Source: Nitrospira sp. (GTDB taxonomy: Bacteria; Nitrospirota; Nitrospiria; Nitrospirales; Nitrospiraceae). Taken from it: a DNA stretch of 35,409 nt. The stretch spans positions 1-35,409 of the forward strand of contig JANDJK010000018.1 of assembly GCA_024330925.1 (NCBI GenBank), given 5' to 3'. Position numbers and translations under genes: made by a program. The notes beneath the pieces were generated by a model. The model worked only from the letters and a program-made list of their open reading frames with translations, was not told where the DNA came from and ran no database searches. Every line of letters starts with the position of its first letter. Within the stretch, counting starts at the first letter, position 1. Shown here piece by piece: positions 8,094-15,559 of the stretch.

Positions 8094-9089
8094 ATGCCCA
8101 TGGCCAGTGAGCGAGATACCTTGTCCCCGACGCAGATCGGGATTAGTGTCCTATGGTCAACCTGTTGGACTGGACTCCCTATTAAGCTGCCCTTAGCCGT
8201 TCTTATTCTGGCCATGGATCTGATGCAGTTGGAAGCTCGGCTTGGCCTGGCGTTCTTGATGTTGTTTGCCAGCCCCATCACGGTCTTTGGTGTGCCAATC
8301 GTGATGCTGGCGTTGGATGGAAACTTTGGAGAGGGGATCGGGCTGTTGCTCTTACTGGTTCTCTCTATCCCGATTGATATTTGGGCATTTGGCGTCGTAG
8401 GCTCGACGTTTTTTCTGGAACACCTACGCAAAGAACCGCTGCCTCGTTTGGGGCTGACACTGTGGTGGAAATCTGCGGTGGTGGGAGCATTTTTTCTGCC
8501 TATTCTCTGGGTGGTGGTCGGGACGGTCACGGAGACAGTCATGTCTACGTCCCATTCACTAGCCCAAATGGAGGCATTACGACATTTGTTTGATACCGGT
8601 CTTCCTGTGGCCGAACGGATTGGGCTCGAGGTCACCATCTGGGGAACGGTGTCTCTTGGGTTACTGCTGATTCTACTGACTATTGGGGTGTCTACTATTG
8701 GGCGCATCATTCGTGATGTTGCGGCTCTGGCAACACCGGCATCGGGTACCTATCAAGCGCTCATTACTCGGTGGGATCTCATGCGTGTCCCCCGAGATCA
8801 AGCGCTCTTCGTGACGACCGTCGTGGGAACAGGAGTGGTGCTCTGTGTTCTGTTTTGGGTGTTTATGCCTGTCACGACACCGCATCCGCATGAGTGTTGT
8901 CTTAAGCCAGAGGTCAAAGCGCCTGCGCCGTTTAAGCCAATGGAAACGTTGGCACGCAGTGAACAACAGATTAATCAGCTTCTTGCTCAAGTGGAGGCAT
9001 TAGAAGCGCAAAAGACGGCGTCAATGACACAACCGACAGGCGGAACAAAGGCCGAAACACAAAAGACAAGCGAGAACGCCGTGCCGTGA
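8094..9089 (+). CDS. Uncharacterised integral membrane protein of the respiratory locus
   Basis: 331 aa, not recognised. I see about six hydrophobic segments (roughly 28-45, 50-70, 80-105, 125-150, 180-205, 240-262), then a short HPHECC stretch just after the last helix and a Gln/Glu-rich probable coiled coil (about 285-312) with a Thr/Lys-rich tail. The adjacent Cys pair and two His could bind metal, but this is inference. It lies between cytochrome b and bd-like subunit B, co-oriented with both, so it is probably a structural subunit or assembly factor. The start is uncertain: ATG 8094 and ATG 8100 are both possible, and the purine-rich AGGAGAAGGGG near 8061-8071 is too far upstream for normal spacing. 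Confidence 0.8.
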   Translation: MPMASERDTLSPTQIGISVLWSTCWTGLPIKLPLAVLILAMDLMQLEARLGLAFLMLFASPITVFGVPIVMLALDGNFGEGIGLLLLLVLSIPIDIWAFGVVGSTFFLEHLRKEPLPRLGLTLWWKSAVVGAFFLPILWVVVGTVTETVMSTSHSLAQMEALRHLFDTGLPVAERIGLEVTIWGTVSLGLLLILLTIGVSTIGRIIRDVAALATPASGTYQALITRWDLMRVPRDQALFVTTVVGTGVVLCVLFWVFMPVTTPHPHECCLKPEVKAPAPFKPMETLARSEQQINQLLAQVEALEAQKTASMTQPTGGTKAETQKTSENAVP

Positions 9090-9125
9090 TCCACCTGTAT
9101 GCAACTGGAACCTGGAGGGTGAAAA

Positions 9126-10985
9126 GTGGTGAGTACCATGCATGGTGAGGATGGTCTGAGGAAGCGAATGTCCCATGTCGTGGATCGTCATGGAGCATGG
9201 CTGGTGAGCCTGTTGATGGTTGTCGGATGTATGATCCTACCGGCAATCGGCTTTGCGGCGGACAGTACGGCAGCTGGTCCAACCGAGTACCGGGATATTC
9301 CCTACATTGGCAGTAGAAACCTCATCTGGATTGTTGCGCAACTACACCTGCTTCTTGCGGGTTTTGTGTTAGGAGTGCCAATCTTCGCGTGGCTCTGTGA
9401 GATTATTGCGTGGAAGGGAGGAGAACAACGTTACGACAAGTTAGCGAAGGAATTTACTAAGCTGCTTACCTCTGCCTATGCCACGACCGCTCTGTTTGGC
9501 GGCATTTTGTTGTTCCTCTTGATCGTCTTTTATCCAAAGTTGATGAACTATTTAACCGATATCTTCTTCCCGTCCTTCCTTTTGTATTGCCTCCTATTTT
9601 TGTTTGAAACGGCGACGCTCTATCTCTATTGGTACGGATGGGATGCGATGCAGGAAGGTGGCAAAAAGACTCTCCATATCTTTCTCGGGTTCCTTCTTAA
9701 CTTTTTTGCCATCTTCATCATGATCGTGCCAAATGCCTGGGCGACGTTCCAATCCAGCCCAGTTGTGATCTCCGAAGGAACGGCTATTGAACGGGCATGG
9801 GCAGCGACATGGAATCCGACGTGGTGGCCGATCAATATTCATCGGCTCATCGCCAATGTCGTGCTCGGTGGTTATATCTGCGGTGCCTATGCTGGGGTCC
9901 GGTACTTGGCGGCTAAGACGGCAGCCGATCGCGAGCACTACGATTGGATGGGATATGTGGGCAATTTTATCGGGGTATTTGGTCTCCTGGCTCTCCCATT
10001 TGCCGGCTATTGGCTGATGCGAGAGATTTACCAGTATAACCAACAGATGGGTATCACCCTGATGGGTGGCTTCCTCTCCTGGCTGTTCATCATCCAAGCG
10101 ATGCTGATTGGGGTCCTCTTTCTCGGCTCGAATTACTATTTTTGGCTGGGCATTACCTATCGAATTCCTGGCTCCGAGAATCAATATCGCAAGCCGATCC
10201 TCTGGATGTTGATCAGTCTCTTGTTGTGCCTGGCTGTCTGGATGACGCCCCATTCGCTGGTTGCCAGCATTGAAGAGGCGCAAAAGATGGGTGGTGCCCA
10301 TCACCCTCTCCTCGGGGTCCTAGGTGTGATGTCTGCCAAAATGACGGTCTCTAACCTCATGATTCTCATCACATTTATGAGTTTTGTTATGTACTGGCGA
10401 GCGGGTAAGCAGGATACAGCCCCGTGGGCTCGATTGGCGAAGGCGGTTATGGGAGCGATTTTGGCTTTGGCCAGCATTGCTGTGATCATTTTGGGGGTAT
10501 GGGGCTATTTTGTGCCGGCGATCGTCCGCATCAATTACTTTTCGACATCCCAAGTGGCGATTGTCATCTTTGTGATTTTGACCATCACCCCCCTCACAGC
10601 ATTGCTGCTCAAGAGTGCCAAGACCACGACAGACATGGTGTGGGGTCGGATGCCACCCCGAGCAGGCTATGCGTTGGTCCTCAATGCTGTCATGGTAATT
10701 TTGTTGATGGCGTTGATGGGGTATGCCCGGTCGTCGTCTCGTGTTCACTGGCACATCTACGGGGTGATGCGTGATACTTCCCCCTATGCGTATTCTCCTG
10801 CTCTTGGCAGCGCCTCGCTGATCATGGTGTTCTGCACCTTTTTCTTCTGTCTGCTGGTAGCGTTTATTTTCTGGGTGGCTACCATGGGGGACAAGGCCAA
10901 AGGTGTTCAGGGGACTGTCAAGCAAGATTTGCCCCATGGCATTCCAGCGATGGCCGGCGGTGGGCCGGAGCGTGGAGAGGGATGA
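9126..10985 (+). CDS. Cytochrome bd-like membrane subunit B (CydA-related)
   Basis: 619-aa polytopic protein, clearly related to subunit A at 3347: shared segments include WIVAQLH, a WD after the fourth or fifth helix, N[IL]HR and YDWMG. Likely heme ligands by eye are His74 and His239. Unlike subunit A it keeps a glutamate (Glu161, FLFETATLY) at the place of CydA E107. No GRQPW motif is visible. The N terminus (about 24-45) looks like a cleavable or anchoring signal ending in FAADS. The GTG at 9126 is supported by GGAGG (9114-9118), seven bases upstream; ATG 9138 would be too distant. The C-terminal 25 residues form a hydrophilic tail. The two subunits may form a heterodimer in the membrane. 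Confidence 0.85.
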   Translation: MVSTMHGEDGLRKRMSHVVDRHGAWLVSLLMVVGCMILPAIGFAADSTAAGPTEYRDIPYIGSRNLIWIVAQLHLLLAGFVLGVPIFAWLCEIIAWKGGEQRYDKLAKEFTKLLTSAYATTALFGGILLFLLIVFYPKLMNYLTDIFFPSFLLYCLLFLFETATLYLYWYGWDAMQEGGKKTLHIFLGFLLNFFAIFIMIVPNAWATFQSSPVVISEGTAIERAWAATWNPTWWPINIHRLIANVVLGGYICGAYAGVRYLAAKTAADREHYDWMGYVGNFIGVFGLLALPFAGYWLMREIYQYNQQMGITLMGGFLSWLFIIQAMLIGVLFLGSNYYFWLGITYRIPGSENQYRKPILWMLISLLLCLAVWMTPHSLVASIEEAQKMGGAHHPLLGVLGVMSAKMTVSNLMILITFMSFVMYWRAGKQDTAPWARLAKAVMGAILALASIAVIILGVWGYFVPAIVRINYFSTSQVAIVIFVILTITPLTALLLKSAKTTTDMVWGRMPPRAGYALVLNAVMVILLMALMGYARSSSRVHWHIYGVMRDTSPYAYSPALGSASLIMVFCTFFFCLLVAFIFWVATMGDKAKGVQGTVKQDLPHGIPAMAGGGPERGEG

Positions 10986-11079
10986 GGAAAGGCCGGTCCG
11001 CCAGGGTGATAAAGATCGGGGAAAAGGATGGTTCTGATGAACGCGGCTTGTTTGCGCCGATCGAGAGAGAAAGGTTGTT

Positions 11080-11733
11080 ATGAGTGAACTTGCACAGCTT
11101 CAATTGGTTGCGCTGGGAATCGTCATCTTTGGGATCCTGATTCTCCTGTTCATTCGTTCGAACTTTTTTCGGGTCACCGGGTTTGTTTCGATCGTGTTGG
11201 GATTGTTTTCACTGATGTCTCTTGCGGTGCCCCAGATGGCCTCTCTTCCTCCAGCGGACGAAACCATCGATATCGCTAGTATCAAGACGCCAGCGGACAT
11301 TGCGGCGTTGGGGCAAACGATTTTTTTCAGCAAAGGCCAATGTGCGCTGTGCCATTCCATTGGGCCTAGCGAATCGGCACGGTGCCCTGATCTCAAAGGG
11401 ATTGGCGCCAAGTTGACCAAAGAGTTCCTCTATGAAAGCCTGACCGATCCTCAGGCTTTTATCTATCAAGATTACCGACATGGCGGGGTTCCCAAGGAGT
11501 ATCCGGCGACGATGCCCCGGATTGATAAGGATCCCATCGGCTTGTCAAAGAACGAAATCTTAGCGGTCATTGCGTTTCTCCAGCAGATGAGCGGAGAGCC
11601 AATTTCGGTGAGTGTGTCCGAGTTAGAGATGCCGGAGCAGGGGCCGTCCGATCCGGTCAAAGCGGCGCAAGCGGTCTCCGTGGCTCGCGTACAGGGGCAA
11701 GAGAAAAGGGGGAATCTATGGAACGTGCGTTAA
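11080..11733 (+). CDS. Membrane-anchored monoheme cytochrome c
   Basis: 217 aa. Two N-terminal transmembrane segments (about 8-25 and 32-52) precede a cytochrome c domain with CALCH at 88-92 and a probable distal Met145 in PATMPRID. The tail (about 180-217) is polar. The ATG at 11080 has a modest AAAGG upstream. The last 16 bases overlap the next gene in another frame, so translation is likely coupled. Together with the following cytochrome it probably forms the periplasmic electron exit of bd-like subunit B or of the whole complex. Confidence 0.88.
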   Translation: MSELAQLQLVALGIVIFGILILLFIRSNFFRVTGFVSIVLGLFSLMSLAVPQMASLPPADETIDIASIKTPADIAALGQTIFFSKGQCALCHSIGPSESARCPDLKGIGAKLTKEFLYESLTDPQAFIYQDYRHGGVPKEYPATMPRIDKDPIGLSKNEILAVIAFLQQMSGEPISVSVSELEMPEQGPSDPVKAAQAVSVARVQGQEKRGNLWNVR

Positions 11734-12437
11734 TCAGACCGATTGTCATCATGGGCGCAATGTATGCGTTCCTGAAATTTGTCCTGCCGAATATCCCTGG
11801 TTCGGCGGAGATTCCAGCCAGTCTCATCATCCTGTATTTGTTGCTGACGTTGTCCGGCATCATCATTTTTGAGACTCTGAGTGCCGAATCCAAAGAGGCT
11901 TTTTGGGGGCCGCTGCAACGATTTCTTACCGGAGATAACATCGGCAGACTTCAACCGTTGCGTTATGGAATTCTGGTGCTTTTTCCAGTCCTGGTTGGAT
12001 GGCAAACCTATCATGCGACGGTACCGAGCGATCGTCCTCCTGCGGAAAATCGTGTTATTCATCCGGCACCGCCTGGAGAGTATACCGGACTTGCGAATCC
12101 GGTACCCAAGACTCCTGAGAATATCATGCAAGGCAAGGGATTCTATGCAGCGTTTTGCTCGCCCTGCCATGGCGCCAATTTCGATGGAAAGGGCCCGGCT
12201 GCCCGTGGATACAATCCGCCGCCAGCCAATTTTGCCGATCCCACTACGATTGCAATGTTGCAGGAAAGCTATCTCTTCTGGCGTATCAAAAAGGGTGGGG
12301 TTGGGCTGCCGATCGAGGGAATGCCATGGAAGTCGGCGATGCCGAGGTGGGAACTTGAATTGCCCGATGAATGGATTTGGAAAATTATCATGGGCGAGTA
12401 CGATGGTGCCCATCAGGCACCTCGAACATGGGAGTAA
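11718..12437 (+). CDS. Membrane-anchored monoheme cytochrome c
   Basis: 239 aa. Hydrophobic segments at about 8-24, 33-52 and 84-98 anchor the protein; the C-terminal half is a cytochrome c domain with CSPCH at 147-151 and candidate distal Met residues in IEGMPWKSAMP. A Pro-rich segment links the last helix and the heme domain. The general plan (TM helices, linker, single heme) matches the cytochromes at 5197 and 11080, so these may be paralogues that occupy similar places in the complex. The start overlaps the end of the preceding gene by 16 bases and has GGGGG nearby. Confidence 0.88.
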   Translation: MERALIRPIVIMGAMYAFLKFVLPNIPGSAEIPASLIILYLLLTLSGIIIFETLSAESKEAFWGPLQRFLTGDNIGRLQPLRYGILVLFPVLVGWQTYHATVPSDRPPAENRVIHPAPPGEYTGLANPVPKTPENIMQGKGFYAAFCSPCHGANFDGKGPAARGYNPPPANFADPTTIAMLQESYLFWRIKKGGVGLPIEGMPWKSAMPRWELELPDEWIWKIIMGEYDGAHQAPRTWE

Positions 12438-12536
12438 TGCCCTACGACATGCGACGAAATGGTGGTGAGCTGGGGGTGTCGGTGTCAGGTGGTTGATGGG
12501 GGCAGTGAGTCAGAGTGAAGGGAGAATGAGGTCGGC

Positions 12537-13370
12537 ATGAAGCCCGAAACAGTGACAAAGTGGTTGATTCGGTTGGGTAGTACAGTGGCCCTGCTAGCTG
12601 TTCTGACAGGAGGAGCGGTAGACGGTGTTGCACAAGAAAGCGGGGTAGTTCGAGCAGCTCTGGTGACGGGGGCTCTGCCCGTTGATGATCCGAACGCAAC
12701 GATGTGGAACAATGCTGCGCCCACTGTCTTCCCAATGTCGCCACAAGTCCATTGGCCTGAGCGAATTCAGCAAGTGACTGTGCAGGATCTGACAGTTCGT
12801 GCTCTTCATGATGGAACCCAGCTCGCGGTCCTGCTGGAATATGAGGATCCCACAGAAGATCCCGATGACGCGGCAGCGATCGAGTTTATGGTAGGAGATA
12901 AGAAAGCCCACTTCGCCCACGGCCAGCCAATGTTGTTGGTCGAAGGGGGGCCGGTCAATATTTGGTATTGGAAGTCCCGAGACAACAAGGGTGTTGATCT
13001 GTGGGCCAAAGGTTTTGGAACGCTCCGGCCCCATGAACATCAGGATGTCAAGGCAAAGGGGGAGTATGCGAACGGAAAATGGAAGGTCGTGTTCTCCCGG
13101 TCATTAGTAACTGATCATCCGGACGAGGATGCGCAGATTATGCCGGGGCAATTCATCAATATTGCCTTTGCAGTCTGGGATGGGCGGAAAGATGATGCGG
13201 GCCAGGTGATCGAAAAAGGTTCGCAAAAAGCGGTGTCATCCTGGTGGTACTTTCGGGCTGAGCCGCCGCCCGACTATTCGGGCTATGTATATGCGGGGGT
13301 AGCAGCCGTGTTGGCACTAGGGTTTCAGTTCGTTCTGATTCGAAAACTCAAGGAAGGGCAGTCAGCATGA
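12537..13370 (+). CDS. NxrC-like / ethylbenzene dehydrogenase-gamma-type heme b protein
   Basis: 277 aa. A signal peptide (about 8-32, ending near GVAQE) precedes a domain resembling the EB_dh family (heme b subunits such as the gamma subunits of ethylbenzene dehydrogenase and chlorate reductase, and NxrC of nitrite oxidoreductase). Recognisable parts are the DPNATMWNNA opening, FPMSPQVHWP, a central TVRALHDGTQLAVLLEYEDP strand pair, and the HFAHGQPMLLVEGGPVNIWYW stretch (shown in parts). A single C-terminal helix (about 250-268) anchors it. ATG 12537 has GAGG (12528-12531) upstream. It overlaps the following diheme gene by four bases. No molybdopterin NXR subunit is nearby, so this NxrC relative belongs to the respiratory locus instead. 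Confidence 0.85.
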   Translation: MKPETVTKWLIRLGSTVALLAVLTGGAVDGVAQESGVVRAALVTGALPVDDPNATMWNNAAPTVFPMSPQVHWPERIQQVTVQDLTVRALHDGTQLAVLLEYEDPTEDPDDAAAIEFMVGDKKAHFAHGQPMLLVEGGPVNIWYWKSRDNKGVDLWAKGFGTLRPHEHQDVKAKGEYANGKWKVVFSRSLVTDHPDEDAQIMPGQFINIAFAVWDGRKDDAGQVIEKGSQKAVSSWWYFRAEPPPDYSGYVYAGVAAVLALGFQFVLIRKLKEGQSA

Positions 13371-14392
13371 GGGGAATCAGGCTGCAGGCTATGACAACAG
13401 TAGCCGGGGTGTGTGGACTGATCGTATTGCTTGCCGGTGGATGCGCAAGCGAACAGGAAAGAAAGGGGCGAGAGCTCTATAACCATTACTGCAGCGATTG
13501 CCACGGCGAAAGCGGCAGGCAAAACGAAGGCTTCAACTGGTCGGCTATGCCTGACCCCAAGCCCAAGGATCTTTCTAACCAAAGCGAGATGAGTACGTTC
13601 AAGGATGAAGAAATCTTCGCCACGATCTCGCGTGATATGTTGGATACGAGTGAAGAGGGAGGCGATGAGATTGGGGACGATGATTTTGCCGTTCCGACCA
13701 TGCCGACCTTCAAATACACTCTGTCCGAAGAGGAAATATGGGCGATCGTTGGCCATGTGCGCACCTTGCATGGGATGAAGCTGCAGTTTGATGTGGCAGC
13801 ACGCAAGCGATCTCTTGAAGAAGGGTTAAAGGCCGCGCAGGCGAAATTCGAGCAAGCGAAACTTGCCTACGAGGAAGCAGAACGAAAAGCCAACGAAGAG
13901 GCGGAGCGGAAAAGTCAAGCACTCAATCAAGACGTTGAGGTTGACGAATCCTCTTATGCCGACGAATTGGCAGCGATGACTCAAGCTAAGAAGGAACTGG
14001 AAGCGGCGAAGGTGGCATTGGATAACTTCACGACGAGACCGGGCAAAGGCGTAACGATACCTCGTCCTGACCTGACGACACCGCCTCAAGAAGTGGAACA
14101 ACTGGTGGAGAGAGGCAAGAGGCTGTACGAAAATAAGTATGGATGCAATGGCTGTCATAGTATTGGTGGTGAGGGGGGGAAAATTGGCCCGCCGTTGGAT
14201 CGAGCAGGATTTCGATTGAATCCTACATGGATCTATCGTTGGCTCAAAAATCCGCAGGCTATGGATGTGACGACGCGAATGCCAGCGTTGGGACTAAACG
14301 ATGCAGACGCCAAGGCCGTCACATTCTACTTGGGGACTTTGCGTGCGCCGAAGGCGGAGGCGGTAGCTGATCGACCTGTTGAAACTCCCTAG
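13367..14392 (+). CDS. Diheme cytochrome c lipoprotein with internal coiled coil
   Basis: 341 aa. A signal peptide ends in the lipobox LAGGC (Cys26). The first cytochrome c domain has CSDCH at 42-46, with Met candidates in VPTMPTFKY; the second has CNGCH at 260-264, with Met in TRMPALG. Between them (about 145-225) lies a long Ala/Glu/Lys-rich segment with heptad-like spacing, very probably a coiled coil that holds the two heme domains apart or pairs with another subunit. The start ATG overlaps the previous stop (ATGA), so it is coupled to the NxrC-like gene. It is the last gene of the respiratory locus. Confidence 0.9.
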   Translation: MRGIRLQAMTTVAGVCGLIVLLAGGCASEQERKGRELYNHYCSDCHGESGRQNEGFNWSAMPDPKPKDLSNQSEMSTFKDEEIFATISRDMLDTSEEGGDEIGDDDFAVPTMPTFKYTLSEEEIWAIVGHVRTLHGMKLQFDVAARKRSLEEGLKAAQAKFEQAKLAYEEAERKANEEAERKSQALNQDVEVDESSYADELAAMTQAKKELEAAKVALDNFTTRPGKGVTIPRPDLTTPPQEVEQLVERGKRLYENKYGCNGCHSIGGEGGKIGPPLDRAGFRLNPTWIYRWLKNPQAMDVTTRMPALGLNDADAKAVTFYLGTLRAPKAEAVADRPVETP

Positions 14393-14561
14393 AGCAGTGT
14401 CTTTGCGAGCACAACCAGGCTTGGGTTACCAAAGGCGCCGCGAGGGGTGTGGGGCCCTACACAGGACAAGCAAAGGACGAAGCCATTACGAGAGGCGGTG
14501 TGTTCAGGCACAAGAACGACGCGAATCGGTGCATTGAGGTTGGTCAGTAGGGCCAAGGGGG

Positions 14562-15449
14562 CTAAGCAATAAATCCTGCTAATAGACCAGCGAGGATCGC
14601 CATGCCCACCCAGGTGTGGGCTCGGAACATGGCGAATGCGGATGGAGGGGCGATCGGTGTGCGTAATTGCATGGTCTGGAAAAGGAAAAAGCCCGCCACG
14701 ATCAGTAAGGTTATGTAATAAGGCCAGCGGATATTGACTAGCCAACCTGTGATACTCAACAGTAGCAGCATGAGGCAGTAGGCTACTCCCACTCCGATAT
14801 GAAGCCGGCGCCCAAATAAGAGCGCTGATGATTTGACTCCAATCCGTCGATCGTCATCTCGGTCCTGGATGGCATAAATAGTATCGTAGGCGACGGCCCA
14901 CGCAGCCGTCGCTCCAAACAAATACCAGACAGGAGCCTCGATCTGTCCTCGGGCTGCTGCCCATGCCATGATGGTTCCCCATCCAAAGGCGAGGCCCAAG
15001 ACGACCTGTGGAATCTCGATCCACCGTTTCGCAAAAGGATAGAGAGCGGCAAGTGCTACGGCACCTGGCGCCAGCCACAGGACTAGAGGATCAAGCCAGA
15101 GAAGAAGGCTTGCCGCCATGAGGAGCAGTGTGCCAAGTAACGTCAGCGCATGGCGTTTGGATAATTCTCCTGAAGCCAAAGGGCGGCTTTTTGTTCTGCT
15201 GACTTGCCGGTCGAATGACCGATCAGCCAGATCATTCAGGATCACTCCCGCACTGCGCATCAGAAACGACCCCGCGATGAAGATTGCCACCAGTGACAGA
15301 GGGGGAATGCCTCGAGCAGCGAGGACCAGTGCCCAGAGTGTTGGCAACAGCAAGAGTAAAGTTCCGGTCTGGTTTGGCAACCGGATCAGGCGGATCAAAG
15401 CTGACCATGGAATACCAACTGTCGGTGAGGCAGTAGGCATCGCTGGCAT
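14562..15449 (-). CDS. UbiA-family prenyltransferase
   Basis: Integral membrane prenyltransferase of about 295 aa with eight or nine helices. Both Asp-rich motifs are visible: NDLADRSFD and, in the second half, YDTIYAIQDRDDD. These bind prenyl diphosphate through Mg2+. It would attach an isoprenoid tail to a quinone ring precursor: UbiA acts on 4-hydroxybenzoate, MqnP on the futalosine-pathway intermediate. Nitrospira use menaquinone, so a MqnP-like role is plausible. The frame is open to 15557, but ATG 15449 gives the usual length. A TTGACA on this strand (15484-15479), 17 bases before a weak TACCTT, would place transcription start near that ATG, so a nearly leaderless message is possible. 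It is convergent with the respiratory locus, whose quinone substrate it may help make. Confidence 0.85.
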   Translation of the reverse strand: MPAMPTASPTVGIPWSALIRLIRLPNQTGTLLLLLPTLWALVLAARGIPPLSLVAIFIAGSFLMRSAGVILNDLADRSFDRQVSRTKSRPLASGELSKRHALTLLGTLLLMAASLLLWLDPLVLWLAPGAVALAALYPFAKRWIEIPQVVLGLAFGWGTIMAWAAARGQIEAPVWYLFGATAAWAVAYDTIYAIQDRDDDRRIGVKSSALLFGRRLHIGVGVAYCLMLLLLSITGWLVNIRWPYYITLLIVAGFFLFQTMQLRTPIAPPSAFAMFRAHTWVGMAILAGLLAGFIA

Positions 15450-15505
15450 GGTTGAAAGGTAGCGCAGGGGGGCAACGTTGTCAATTTCGGTCAATCGCTG
15501 CGTGA

Positions 15506-15535
15506 TTGTGCGTGAGGTCATAAATTGGGTATAAC
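15506..15535 (+). promoter_or_regulatory. Weak candidate promoter for the caspase-like gene
   Basis: TATAAC (15530-15535) is a good -10 box; TTGTGC (15506-15511), 18 bases upstream, is a poor -35. Transcription would start near 15542, just before the ribosome binding site GGGAGGA (15544-15550) of the gene at 15560. Confidence 0.35.
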
Positions 15536-15559
15536 GACCAAAAGGGAGGATCACCATCT

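Noticed and set aside
7820..8710. 296-codon minus-strand frame opposite cytochrome b and the next gene
   Set aside because: Ser/Thr/Arg-rich low-complexity translation, antisense to well-supported membrane genes.
14389..14745. Minus-strand frame downstream of ubiA
   Set aside because: Most of it overlaps ubiA out of frame. The part beyond ubiA looks faintly protein-like but has no start signal.
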